Under the pieces are notes generated by a model. That model saw only the letters and a list, made by a program, of their open reading frames with translations. It was not told the DNA's origin and did no database searches. The translations under genes and the position numbers were made by a program. From Kosakonia oryziphila (GTDB lineage Bacteria > Pseudomonadota > Gammaproteobacteria > Enterobacterales > Enterobacteriaceae), in NCBI RefSeq assembly GCF_900094795.1, contig NZ_FMBC01000015.1, positions 1 through 64,000 of the forward strand: 64,000 bases of DNA, in the 5' to 3' direction. Below are positions 33,404 to 42,143 of the stretch, one piece after another (within the stretch, counting starts at the first letter, position 1; every line of letters begins with the position of its first letter).

Positions 33404-34436
33404 GACGGCTCCTTCTGCGCAACTGCCACAGCTCTTTTTTCCCCAACAACCCTTCGCGGGCGAACAACATAATCAGCAACAGCAGCAGCGAGAAGACCAC
33501 CATACGTAGCCCCGGGTAGGCGCCAAGATCGTGACCGAACAGCGACAGCGGCTGGTCAAGGAAACGCAGCCATTCGCCGCTACCCACCACCACAATGGTT
33601 CCCAACAGCGCGCCAGTGGTGCTGCCCAGACCGCCGAGTACAATAATGATCAGCAACTGGAAGGTGAGCATAAAATCAAACAATCCCGGCGAGATCGTCG
33701 TCAGCAGTGAGGCCAGCAGGCCGCCGCCAATCCCTTCAAAGAAAGCGCTGGTGGCGAAGGCGCAGGTTTTAATGCGGAAGGTATTGATACCCATCGCAAT
33801 TGCCGCATCTTCATCGTCGCGAATCGCCTTCATCATGCGGCCATACTTCGACCACACCAGTTGCAGGATCATCCCGGTTGCCGCCAGCGCGAACAGGCCG
33901 CACCAGAACAGCAGATGCGGTTGCTGGGGAATATCGTTCAGCCCAATCGCGCCATTGGTGATTTGCGGATTGTTAATGGCGAGGATCTTGATAATAAAAC
34001 CGAAGCCCAGCGTGACAATCGCCAAATAGTCGCCGCGCACGCGGAACACCGGAAACGCCAGACACACTGCCAGCACGGCAGCGCACACGCCGCTGATTAA
34101 CAGCGCGGGCAGGAAGCTGGCGTGCAATAGCATAATAAACGGGCTGGGCGTCGCCATTTCGAACATATCCATCTTGCTGTCGCTGGAGAGAATAAACAGC
34201 GCGGTAACATACGCGCCAACGGCAACAAACCCGTTAGGCTCCAGTGAAAGCTGGCCGGTGACGCCGTTAATCAGGTTGTAGCTGACGGCGAGGATCATAA
34301 AAACGAAAACGGTGCTGATCACTCGCACAATATAGTCGTTAAACAGCAAGTTAATCCCCACCAGTAGCGCAATGGTGATCAGAATAATCAGCAGATTACG
34401 CCCCTGCGCGGCAAGCGTTGTGGTCGGGTTCAACAT
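33390..34436 (-). CDS. Branched-chain-type ABC transporter permease LivM-like
   Basis: 348 residues with about ten membrane spans and the permease motif DEDAAIAMGINTFRIKTCAF (EAA-like loop). LSLEPNGFVAVGAYVTALF and ALLGTIVVVGSGEWLRF are conserved in LivM. The first base overlaps the LivH stop (TGATG). Together with LivH it forms the transmembrane channel. Confidence 0.93.
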   Translation of the reverse strand: MLNPTTTLAAQGRNLLIILITIALLVGINLLFNDYIVRVISTVFVFMILAVSYNLINGVTGQLSLEPNGFVAVGAYVTALFILSSDSKMDMFEMATPSPFIMLLHASFLPALLISGVCAAVLAVCLAFPVFRVRGDYLAIVTLGFGFIIKILAINNPQITNGAIGLNDIPQQPHLLFWCGLFALAATGMILQLVWSKYGRMMKAIRDDEDAAIAMGINTFRIKTCAFATSAFFEGIGGGLLASLLTTISPGLFDFMLTFQLLIIIVLGGLGSTTGALLGTIVVVGSGEWLRFLDQPLSLFGHDLGAYPGLRMVVFSLLLLLIMLFAREGLLGKKELWQLRRRSRHDSK

Positions 34437-35335
34437 CAGAAACGGCTCCTTTCCAGGCGTTCGTCACCCATAATGCCTACCGGGCGGAACAGCAAGACCA
34501 GAATCAAAAACATGAACGCGAACGCGTCCTTATAGCCGCCAAGCTCCGGGAAAATGGCAACTGCGACCACTTCGGTAAAACCGAGAATAAAGCCGCCGAG
34601 CACCGCGCCGGTGACGCTGCCAATACCGCCGAGTACCGCCGCCGCAAAGGCTTTCAGACCAATCAGCACGCCCATTAACGGGTCAATGGTTGGGTAGCTG
34701 ATGGAGTAAAACACCCCACCCAGCGCCGCGAGGCTGCTGCCGAGGGCAAACACCAGCGAGATAATACGGTTCGCGTCGATGCCCATTAGCCGCACGGTAT
34801 TAACGTCAAACGCCACTGCGCGGATCGCCATACCATAGCGAGTGCGATAAAGCAGCCAGAGGATTGCCAGCAACAACAGCACGGTGATCAGCGGTACGAT
34901 CCACGCCACGTTGGTAATGATGATGTGGCCGAAGGTCAGCGTTTTGTTGAAATAGTCTGGTGCGGAGAAGAAGCGGGAACTTCCGCCAAACAGTACGTTG
35001 AACAGGTTTTCGAGAAAAAAACTGACGCCGATAGCGGTGATCAGCATCGAAATTTTCGATGCCTGGCGTAGCGGGCGATAGGCGACCCGGTCAATGAACA
35101 TGCCCAGCAGGCCGCACAAACCGAGGGTCAGAAAAATGGCTACCCCAAAGGGCAGCCCAATAGAGGAAAACAGAAACAGGGTGGCAAATGCGCCAACCAT
35201 CATCACATCTGCATGCGCGAAGTTAATCAGGCGCAGAACCCCGTAAACCATGGTGTAGCCGATGGCGATCAAGGCGTACATGCCGCCCAGACTCATGCCG
35301 TTGACTACCTGCTGGAAAAAAATGGCGCCATCCAT
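34436..35335 (-). CDS. Branched-chain-type ABC transporter permease LivH-like
   Basis: 299 residues, eight or so membrane spans. Typical LivH start QQVVNGMSLGGMYALIAIGY, then MVYGVLRLINFAHADVMMVGA; the coupling loop is FDVNTVRLMGIDANRII and is followed by GGVFYSISYP and GGIGSVTGAVLGGFILG. It lies 32 bp downstream of the solute-binding protein gene on the same transcript. Membrane component of the importer. Confidence 0.94.
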   Translation of the reverse strand: MDGAIFFQQVVNGMSLGGMYALIAIGYTMVYGVLRLINFAHADVMMVGAFATLFLFSSIGLPFGVAIFLTLGLCGLLGMFIDRVAYRPLRQASKISMLITAIGVSFFLENLFNVLFGGSSRFFSAPDYFNKTLTFGHIIITNVAWIVPLITVLLLLAILWLLYRTRYGMAIRAVAFDVNTVRLMGIDANRIISLVFALGSSLAALGGVFYSISYPTIDPLMGVLIGLKAFAAAVLGGIGSVTGAVLGGFILGFTEVVAVAIFPELGGYKDAFAFMFLILVLLFRPVGIMGDERLERSRF

Positions 35336-35367
35336 TAAAAAACCTCTTATTAACAGCCAGTTACTGC

Positions 35368-36504
35368 TTACGGATTGACTACGGTTTTAAAGGCTAGCTG
35401 GCCGTCTTTCACTTCGTTGATCACCGCACTGCGCACTGCATCGCCATCTTTCAGCGTCAGCGTACCAGTCACGCCCTGGAAGTCTTTAGTGGCACGGATT
35501 TTCTCGTTAACACAGACGCGATCGCGCGGGTTATTACACTGGTTCATGGCGTTGACGATCACGTTGTACGCATCGGCCGCCATTGCACCCCAGGTGTGGG
35601 TCGGGGTTTTGTACTTCTCTTCCCAGGCTTTGATAAAAGCTTCACCAGCAGGCGTCTGCTCTTTGGCGTTCGGTGAGTAGTAATCGGTGGTCATATAGCC
35701 GTTGACCGCATCTTTACCCACTTCGAAAAATACCGGGTCTGCCGCCAGGCCATCGCCGCCCACTACCGGTTTATCGAGGCCGAGTTGTTTCGCCTGTACG
35801 GCAATCAGCGCACCCTCGGTGTAGTAAATCGGCATGTAGATCATGTCGACGTTTTTCGCTTTCACGCTGGAGAGTTGCGCTTTGAAATCTTTGCTGCCCG
35901 ATGGCGCCTGTACTTCGATAGGAATGGTGCCGCCGTTTTTCAGGAACTGGGTGCGGAAGGCTTTCGCCAGACCAACCGAGTAGTCGTTGCTACTGTCAAA
36001 CACGATGGCTGCGGTTTTGGCTTTCAGATCGCGGGACGCGAGGTTTGCACCGACCACGCCCTGGAAGCTGTCCGAGAAGCAGACGCGGCTGACATAGGGA
36101 TGGTTGCGGGTAACACGGTCGTTTGTCGCCGTCGAAGAGACCAGCGGCGTTTTGGTGTCGTCGGCGATTTTCACCATCGCCAGCGTATTCGAAGAGGTCA
36201 CTTCACCGATCACGGCATCCACTTTATCGCTGGACACCAGGCGCTGCATGGCGTTCGCCGCTTCGACTTTGTCACTCTTATCGTCGATCACGATAAGCTT
36301 AATGGTGTCGCCGTTTTTCAGCATCGGGGTGATGCCCTGAATCAGATCCAGACCTTTTTGTGAAGGCTGACCATAGCCGCTCAGTGCGCCGCTCAGCGGC
36401 AGCACCACACCGATTTTAATTTCTTCCGCCAGTGCACTGTGTGCGCCCGCCAGGCCGGAAATCAGTACGGCCATTAAAGAGACTTTCCCACCAAAACTCT
36501 TCAT
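35368..36504 (-). CDS. Amino-acid-type periplasmic binding protein (LivJ/LivK family)
   Basis: 378 residues from ATG 36504 (GAGGT upstream). Signal peptide MKSFGGKVSLMAVLISGLAGAHSALA, then EEIKIGVVLPLSGALSGYGQ, the LivJ/AmiC fold (type I periplasmic binding). The ligand pocket differs from leucine-binding proteins: VGEVTSSNTLAM and VSSTATNDRVTR. A cysteine pair is near the C-terminus (NQCNNPRDRVCVNEK). It captures the substrate for the LivHMGF transporter. The divergent dgcN-dgcA-aminotransferase genes suggest a D-amino acid or glutamate-like ligand rather than leucine; this is inference. It is longer upstream in frame, but without a ribosome site. Confidence 0.92.
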   Translation of the reverse strand: MKSFGGKVSLMAVLISGLAGAHSALAEEIKIGVVLPLSGALSGYGQPSQKGLDLIQGITPMLKNGDTIKLIVIDDKSDKVEAANAMQRLVSSDKVDAVIGEVTSSNTLAMVKIADDTKTPLVSSTATNDRVTRNHPYVSRVCFSDSFQGVVGANLASRDLKAKTAAIVFDSSNDYSVGLAKAFRTQFLKNGGTIPIEVQAPSGSKDFKAQLSSVKAKNVDMIYMPIYYTEGALIAVQAKQLGLDKPVVGGDGLAADPVFFEVGKDAVNGYMTTDYYSPNAKEQTPAGEAFIKAWEEKYKTPTHTWGAMAADAYNVIVNAMNQCNNPRDRVCVNEKIRATKDFQGVTGTLTLKDGDAVRSAVINEVKDGQLAFKTVVNP

Positions 36505-36797
36505 TGTTACCTCACGTCCGTCAGTTGATTGTTTATGTTTAACCATCAATTAATGCGCAACACTGGAATAACGAAGCGGCCGGAATACAGAAATTAACGG
36601 CCTGATGCTTTTGATTTATCGCATTTATTTAATAAAGGGTTTTCCTGTCAATAATGATTGCACCATACATCCATTAATCCGGTTTTTCTCATCCATTCTC
36701 CTTATAGATTTACCCGCTGTGATAGCACTGTTTTGGCTGCCTAAAATAGTGCAGGTGCGCTGTCATGGTGCATGAATAAATAAGTGAGGTGGCGCGC

Positions 36798-36855
36798 AAA
36801 ATATTTTTATGTCTTCGTTGTCTGCGATCGCCTTATTTAAAGATAAAAATATTTT
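36798..36855. repeat. 13-bp perfect inverted repeat in the liv/dgcN divergent region
   Basis: AAAATATTTTTAT (36798-36810) and ATAAAAATATTTT (36843-36855) are exact inverted copies 32 bp apart. The 36505-37057 region is AT-rich and holds no gene; it must contain both promoters. The repeat may be an operator or an RNA stem. Confidence 0.5.
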
Positions 36856-37057
36856 CAGTTGTTTTTTACAAACTATTTTGCAGAATAAAAAACTGGATAA
36901 TGGCGATAAATGTGGTAGTTAAGGCCTGAGTTAGTGAGTATTGACAATAATAAAACCCTTGTTATTCTGCATTGGCAGTTAGTTTATTATTCCATTTTCA
37001 GAAATGTTATTTCTGCGTTAATTATTTTATTCAGTCTTATCCTGAGGGGGATAAATA

Positions 37058-38059
37058 ATGAATATTCAAAAACCCTATCTGCTTTTTTTAGGTGATGCGC
37101 ACGATCAACTGGCGGCAAAAGTCGCGGAAGGAATTAAACAATGGCACCCGGAATATTGCGTCGGGCAATACCGTATGGCGAACTGTCATGCCAATTGTCA
37201 GTTGCCGGATATGGATATTGATACAGCGGTAAAAGCGGGCGCAAAAACGTTGGTGATCGGTGTCGCTAATCGCGGCGGTATTATTTCAAAAGAGTGGATT
37301 TCCATCCTCAGCCATGCGCTGGAAAGTGGGCTGGATCTGGCGGCGGGCCTGCATAATAAACTGGCTGATGTTCCGGAACTGAAAGCGCTGGCTGACCGTC
37401 TTGGTCGCTCACTGTTTGACGTCCGCCACCCGACTCAGCAATATCCGGTTGCCAGCGGGCGTAAACGCAGCGGCAAACGTCTGCTGCCGGTTGGTACCGA
37501 CTGCTCCTGCGGCAAGATGTACACGGCGCTGGCGATTGAAAAAGAGATCCTCGCCCGTGGCGGCAAAGCTACCTTCCGCGCAACCGGGCAGACCGGCATT
37601 CTGATCAGCGGCAGCGGCATCAGCGTGGACGCGGTCGTCTCAGACTTTGTCTCCGGCGCGGTGGAAACCCTCGCCCCGGATAACGACGCCGATCACTGGG
37701 ATATCATCGAAGGGCAGGGTTCACTGTTTCACCCTTCATTTGCCGGGGTGACCACCGGGCTTATCCACGGCGCGCAGCCGGATGCGCTGGTGCTGTGCCA
37801 TGAGCCCACCCGCACACATATGCGCGGCGTTGACTATCCGGTACCGGATATTCTCGATTGCATGGCGCTGAACCTGAAAATGGCGCAACTGACGAACCCG
37901 AAGGCGAAATTTATTGGCATTTCCATCAACACGTCGGCGCTGGATAAGGCAGAGGCGATTGCGCTGATGTCCTCCCTGCAACAGCGTACCGGGCTGCCGG
38001 TAGTCGATCCGTTCCGTCAGGGCGTTGGCGCACTGGTTGATGCGCTGGCGACGCTGTAA
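37058..38059 (+). CDS. dgcN: DgcN family protein (DUF1611), D-glutamate N-acetyltransferase
   Basis: 333 residues, DUF1611. The C-terminal P-loop-like domain has PVGTDCSCGKMYTALAIEKE (split) and FRATGQTGILISGSGISVDAVV; the N-terminal Rossmann-like part has GVANRGGIISKEW. Members named DgcN acetylate D-glutamate, so that the partner racemase can turn it into N-acetyl-L-glutamate. A GAGGGGG ribosome site precedes the start. The stop overlaps the next gene as TAATG. The operon dgcN-dgcA-dat therefore looks like a D-glutamate/D-amino acid catabolic unit. Confidence 0.9.
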   Translation: MNIQKPYLLFLGDAHDQLAAKVAEGIKQWHPEYCVGQYRMANCHANCQLPDMDIDTAVKAGAKTLVIGVANRGGIISKEWISILSHALESGLDLAAGLHNKLADVPELKALADRLGRSLFDVRHPTQQYPVASGRKRSGKRLLPVGTDCSCGKMYTALAIEKEILARGGKATFRATGQTGILISGSGISVDAVVSDFVSGAVETLAPDNDADHWDIIEGQGSLFHPSFAGVTTGLIHGAQPDALVLCHEPTRTHMRGVDYPVPDILDCMALNLKMAQLTNPKAKFIGISINTSALDKAEAIALMSSLQQRTGLPVVDPFRQGVGALVDALATL

Positions 38060-39036
38060 TGGAACTGTTGGTAGCGCATGAGCGCTGGCCGCTGCGGCAG
38101 GCATTTACTATCTCGCGCGGCAGCCGCACGGCGGCCGACGTGGTGTCGGTAACGTTGCAGGCGCAGGGCATTAGCGGGCGCGGTGAATGCCTGCCTTACG
38201 CCCGCTATGGCGAAACCGTTGAGAGTGTGATGGCACAGATTGAGGCGCTGCGTGGCGACCTCGCTGCCGGGATGAGCCGCGAGCAGTTGCAGCAACGGCT
38301 ATCGGCTGGCGCAGCGCGGAATGCGCTGGACTGCGCCTTCTGGGACTGGCAATGCAAACGCAGCGGGCAGAGTATCTGGCAACTGACCGGCAGCGGAACG
38401 CCGCACCACCTGCAAACGGCTTATACGCTTTCGCTGGATACGCCGGAAAAAATGCAGCAGGCGGCGCGGGAAAACGCCTGGCGCCCCTTGCTGAAACTGA
38501 AGCTGGCCGATGAGCAGGATATCGCTCGCGTGACGGCCGTGCGTGAAGGCGCGCCGCAGGCACGGTTGATCGTCGATGCCAATGAAGGCTGGAACGAGAG
38601 CATCTATTTACAGCAGGCGACGGCGCTGGCGGCGCTTGGTGTCTCGCTTATCGAGCAGCCGCTTGCGGCCGGGCAGGACGCCGTGCTGGCACAGTTGCCG
38701 CATCCGGTGCCGCTGTGCGCCGATGAATCTTGCCATGATTCCGCCACGTTGGCGCAACTGGTCGGGCGCTATGAGTTTATCAATATCAAGCTCGACAAGA
38801 CCGGCGGCCTGACCGAAGCGCTGCGCGTACGGACGCAGGCGCAGCAACTTGGGCTGCAAATTATGGTGGGCTGCATGGTGGCGACGTCGCTGTCGATGGC
38901 GCCCGCCGTGGTTGTCGCGCAGCAGGCCAGCGTTGTCGATCTCGACGGGCCGCTGCTGCTGGCGGACGATCGCCCGCACGGGCTGCACTATGATGGCAGC
39001 GAACTTTTTCCACCGACACCGGCTCTGTGGGGCTGA
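38059..39036 (+). CDS. dgcA: Enolase-superfamily racemase/epimerase DgcA (N-acetyl-D-Glu racemase)
   Basis: 325 residues, mandelate racemase/muconate lactonizing fold. Catalytic and metal residues are visible: a KxK in LLKLKLADEQD, Asp in IVDANEGWNES, Glu in IEQPLAAGQD, Asp in CADESCHDS and Lys in INIKLDKTGGLTEA. The MLE-subgroup resembles dipeptide epimerases (L-Ala-D/L-Glu), from which DgcA differs mainly by context. Because it is translationally coupled to dgcN, N-acetyl-D-glutamate racemisation is the best call. A dipeptide epimerase role cannot be excluded. Confidence 0.85.
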   Translation: MELLVAHERWPLRQAFTISRGSRTAADVVSVTLQAQGISGRGECLPYARYGETVESVMAQIEALRGDLAAGMSREQLQQRLSAGAARNALDCAFWDWQCKRSGQSIWQLTGSGTPHHLQTAYTLSLDTPEKMQQAARENAWRPLLKLKLADEQDIARVTAVREGAPQARLIVDANEGWNESIYLQQATALAALGVSLIEQPLAAGQDAVLAQLPHPVPLCADESCHDSATLAQLVGRYEFINIKLDKTGGLTEALRVRTQAQQLGLQIMVGCMVATSLSMAPAVVVAQQASVVDLDGPLLLADDRPHGLHYDGSELFPPTPALWG

Positions 39037-39059
39037 TGGCGAAGCGTAAGGAGAGAATA

Positions 39060-39905
39060 ATGTCACGCACAGTCTATGTGAATGGCGAATACCTGCCGGA
39101 AGCAGCGGCGAAAGTATCGGTCTTTGATCGCGGTTTTCTGTTTGCTGACGCCGTGTATGAAGTGACCGCTGTGGTGAATAGCAAGCTGGTGGATTTTGCC
39201 GGGCACTATGCGCGGCTGGTGCGCTCCTGCGGCGAGCTGGGGTTAGCGCTGACGATGGATGAAAACGGCCTGCGCGAGATCCACCAGCGGCTGATTGTGG
39301 AAAATGCGTTGCAGGAAGGCGGCATTTACCTGCAACTGACGCGCGGTAACGCCGGCGATCGGGATTTCCATTTTCCGCCCGCCAGTACGCCGCCGACGCT
39401 GGTGCTATTCACCCAGGCACGCGCGGTGGTGGATCATCCGGCGGCCAGCAAAGGCATTCGCGTGGTGACCTGCCCGGATATTCGCTGGCAGCGCCGGGAT
39501 ATCAAAACCGTGCAGTTGCTGGCGCCCTGTCTGGCAAAAGCTTTTGCCGAGGCACAGGGTGCGGACGACGCGTTTCTGGTAGAAAACGGCTATATCACTG
39601 AGGGGAGTTCCTGTAACTGCTATATCGTGCAGGACGATAACACCGTGGTGACTCGGCCGCTGAGCAACAGTATTCTGCACGGTATTACCCGCAAAGCGCT
39701 GGTGAAGCTGGCCGAGGAGCACTGCGTGACCATCGAGGAGCGGCTGTTTACTCCGGAAGAGGCGCGTAACGCCCGTGAAGTGTTTATCAGCTCGGCCACC
39801 ACATTTGTCTGGCCAGTGGTTGCCGTTGACGGGCAGACCATCGGCGACGGTAAACCGGGGCCGATCACTCAGCTGTTGCGACGGATCTATTTGCAGATGC
39901 TCTGA
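39060..39905 (+). CDS. D-amino acid aminotransferase (class IV PLP enzyme)
   Basis: 281 residues from ATG 39060 (AAGGAGAG upstream). Fold type IV transaminase; PLP Lys is K149 in RRDIKTVQLLAPCLAK, preceded by FLFADAVYEVTAVVN near the N-terminus and followed by TEGSSCNCYIV. That pattern is the D-alanine/D-amino acid aminotransferase group rather than BCAT. It swaps amino groups between D-amino acids and 2-oxoglutarate, making D-glutamate, which DgcN/DgcA would then consume. It ends the operon; a REP-like dyad follows. Confidence 0.9.
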   Translation: MSRTVYVNGEYLPEAAAKVSVFDRGFLFADAVYEVTAVVNSKLVDFAGHYARLVRSCGELGLALTMDENGLREIHQRLIVENALQEGGIYLQLTRGNAGDRDFHFPPASTPPTLVLFTQARAVVDHPAASKGIRVVTCPDIRWQRRDIKTVQLLAPCLAKAFAEAQGADDAFLVENGYITEGSSCNCYIVQDDNTVVTRPLSNSILHGITRKALVKLAEEHCVTIEERLFTPEEARNAREVFISSATTFVWPVVAVDGQTIGDGKPGPITQLLRRIYLQML

Positions 39906-39945
39906 GTTTTTAGCGCCCTCCGCGAAAAACTGTGGTGCGCGTTAC

Positions 39946-39972
39946 TTGCCGGATGGCGCCGTGCTTTCCGGC
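39946..39972. repeat. REP-like palindrome
   Basis: TGCCGGA (39946-39952) and TCCGGCA (39966-39972) with an intervening GC-rich loop, in the REP/PU style, between two convergent genes. It may protect the upstream mRNA end. Confidence 0.5.
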
Positions 39973-40044
39973 ATTTGCTGCCGCTAGCGTGGCGTTTTTC
40001 TCCCGGTTGAGAATTTTCTGATCGTTCAAATGGGCTGCGGGCGC

Positions 40045-41001
40045 TTAATCCACCCGGTTTTGCGGTTGTCCGGCAATAAACGCGGCGACGTTTTCTACGG
40101 TTGTCGCAAGAATACGCCCGCGTGCCTCCACCGACGCCCAGGCAATATGCGGGGTGATAAGGCAGTTTTTGGCGGACAGCAATGGGTTATCGGCAGCAGG
40201 CGGTTCGCTGGAGAGCACATCTACCGCAGCACCCGCGACATGGCCTGCATTTAGCGCGGTAGCCAGATCCGCTTCATTTATCAGATCGCCGCGCGAGGCG
40301 TTTAGCAGCAGTACGCCGGGTTTCATTTTTTGCAGCGTGCGGTGGTTGATCATCCCTTTGGTGGCGGGCGTCAGTGGGCAGTGCAGGCTGATGACATCGG
40401 CTTCGGCATACAGCGTGTCGGGATTAACATAACGCATATTACTGTTTTCCGCCCTTTTCGCTGAGCCCGTCGCACAGGCCAGCACCGTCATCCCCATTGC
40501 CTGGGCAATAGCGCCAAACGCCTGGCCGATGCGGCCATAACCGATAATGCCGATCTTTTTGCCCGCCAATTCAACCATCGGGTTCAGCCAGTAACACCAA
40601 CTGTTGCGCTGCTGCCAGCCACCGGCGCGAACATCCGCACTGTGTTCGCTGACGTGGTTACACAGCGCCAACAGCAGCGCGGTGGTGAATTGCGCCACCG
40701 TGGCAGTACCGTAGGAGGGTACATTGGAGACGGCAATACCGCGCGAATGCGCGGCGTTCAGATCGATAATGTTATAGCCTGTGGCGGTTACGGCGATAAA
40801 TTTCAGTTCCGGACACTGGCTGAACACCGTTTCGCCCAGCACAACTTTGTTGGTTATAGCGATGTCGGCATTCGCCAGCCTTTCTGCCACTTGCTCCGGC
40901 GCGGTGTTGTCATATACCGCCACTTCGCCCAGTTGCTCAAGCCCCTGCCAGCTAAGATCGCCCGGATTAAGAATACCGCCATCTAACACAACAATTTTCA
41001 T
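40045..41001 (-). CDS. D-2-hydroxyacid dehydrogenase (glycerate dehydrogenase-like)
   Basis: 318 residues. N-terminal catalytic half and a Rossmann insertion with GIIGYGRIGQAFGAIAQ (about 148-164). The catalytic Arg is in LNASRGDLINEADL and the His in LITPHIAWAS; family hinge NVPSYGTATVAQFTTALLLAL is conserved. These enzymes reduce glyoxylate, hydroxypyruvate or other 2-oxo acids with NAD(P)H. It is convergent with the dgc operon and might remove 2-oxo acids formed by the aminotransferase, but that is only positional. The ATG is followed by KIVVLDGG, the usual start. Confidence 0.9.
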   Translation of the reverse strand: MKIVVLDGGILNPGDLSWQGLEQLGEVAVYDNTAPEQVAERLANADIAITNKVVLGETVFSQCPELKFIAVTATGYNIIDLNAAHSRGIAVSNVPSYGTATVAQFTTALLLALCNHVSEHSADVRAGGWQQRNSWCYWLNPMVELAGKKIGIIGYGRIGQAFGAIAQAMGMTVLACATGSAKRAENSNMRYVNPDTLYAEADVISLHCPLTPATKGMINHRTLQKMKPGVLLLNASRGDLINEADLATALNAGHVAGAAVDVLSSEPPAADNPLLSAKNCLITPHIAWASVEARGRILATTVENVAAFIAGQPQNRVD

Positions 41002-41040
41002 AGGTTACCCGTTTGTTTTTTTATCACGTCATCAACTTAG

Positions 41041-41245
41041 AGCCTATCCCATTAGGCTATTTTATTTGCCATTTTGGTCCTGGGCAGTGCTCACACAAAA
41101 TGTTATAGCATTTTGAACGCCGCTTGCGGCGGCCCTTTAGGGCGAGCGAAGCGAGTAATCCTCACGTACTGAGTGTACGCTCCGGTTGTTGCGCGCTGTC
41201 CGTGCCCAAACTGGCTGCAACAATATACGCCTACTGGGGTAGGCT
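41041..41245. mobile_element. 205-bp MITE-like element with terminal inverted repeats and CTTAG target duplication
   Basis: The ends AGCCTATCCCATTAGGC (41041-41057) and GCCTACTGGGGTAGGCT (41229-41245) are inverted copies with two mismatches in 17. The element is flanked by CTTAG at 41036-41040 and again at 41246-41250. It encodes no protein. Inside are CG-rich dyads (GCCGCTTGCGGC, CCCTTTAGGGC). I recognise it as a repeat seen in enterobacterial genomes, but cannot name it. Confidence 0.65.
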
Positions 41246-41363
41246 CTTAGACGATGTGCTGCCGGGGGGTAAGCACTTTCTTCATGCCCGCAGGGGCTAA
41301 TGAGGAGGGAAGGGCAGTGAGCGGTGGGGTAAAGTGGCAACGCGACGCCGCATTGCCAACGGG

Positions 41364-42143
41364 TTAGCTCGTCGCGGTAAGTCGCGGCGTGACGCGACCA
41401 TGCAGCGCCGGGTTGTCGCTCTCATCTTTCAGGTGTACGCCAGTCAAACGGCGCAAAAACGCCTGTTCCAGCAGCCACGCCAGTTTGAAGGCCGCCGCTT
41501 CGTAATTCAGCCCTTCCGGGCGAATGTTAGAGATGCAGTTGCGTTCTGACTCAATGCGTACGCGCTGCGGTTTCCAGGTGAGATAGACGCCCAGGCTGTC
41601 CGGTGAGGACAAGCCGGGCCGCTCGCCAATCAGAATTGCCACCGCTTTGCTGTTCAGCGTTTCGCCGATATCGTCGCCCAGCGCCACGCGTGACTGGTGC
41701 GCCAGCACAATCGGCCCGAGCGAAATCCCTAACGTTTCAAGGTAGGGCAGCAGGGCGCGGATCAGCCCAACGGACTGACGATGTACAGCGTGCGATGATA
41801 AACCATCGCCAATCACCAGCAGTAGATCGTGCGCCGGTGTGCGGCTGGCGGCGAGATCGGCACGGCTCTCTTCGCTCAACATGCGCCCCAGATCCGGGCG
41901 GTTGAGATAGATATGTCGGTCCGACGCCGCGCTGTGCGCTTCCAGCGTGGTCAACCCCAGTTCGTGGAGCTGGCTTGCCAGGCTGTCACTGTCGAAGGGC
42001 TGATGGATGGCGTCACGCGCCTGGGCGTGGGCAAGACCAAATTTCAGCACTTCATTGGTTGGCAGGCTGGCACCGCTGCGACCCAGCGCAATACGGGCGT
42101 CGGTGAATTCACGCAGCAGGGACCAGGCATCGGGCGAGTTCAT
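41364..42143 (-). CDS. eutC: Ethanolamine ammonia-lyase small subunit
   Basis: 259 residues. EutC forms the B12-binding part of the lyase that turns ethanolamine into acetaldehyde and ammonia. Family motifs: RIALGRSGASLPTNEVLKF, LVIGDGLSSHAVHRQ, VALGDDIGETLNSKAVAILIGERPGL (split) and ERNCISNIRPEGL. The start overlaps the eutB stop (ATGA), so the subunits are co-translated. No eutGHKLMN shell genes lie nearby. Confidence 0.96.
   Translation of the reverse strand: MNSPDAWSLLREFTDARIALGRSGASLPTNEVLKFGLAHAQARDAIHQPFDSDSLASQLHELGLTTLEAHSAASDRHIYLNRPDLGRMLSEESRADLAASRTPAHDLLLVIGDGLSSHAVHRQSVGLIRALLPYLETLGISLGPIVLAHQSRVALGDDIGETLNSKAVAILIGERPGLSSPDSLGVYLTWKPQRVRIESERNCISNIRPEGLNYEAAAFKLAWLLEQAFLRRLTGVHLKDESDNPALHGRVTPRLTATS

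Noticed and set aside
36965..37000. TTGGCA-like sequence upstream of dgcN as a sigma-54 promoter
   Set aside because: The -12 GC element is missing at the right distance.
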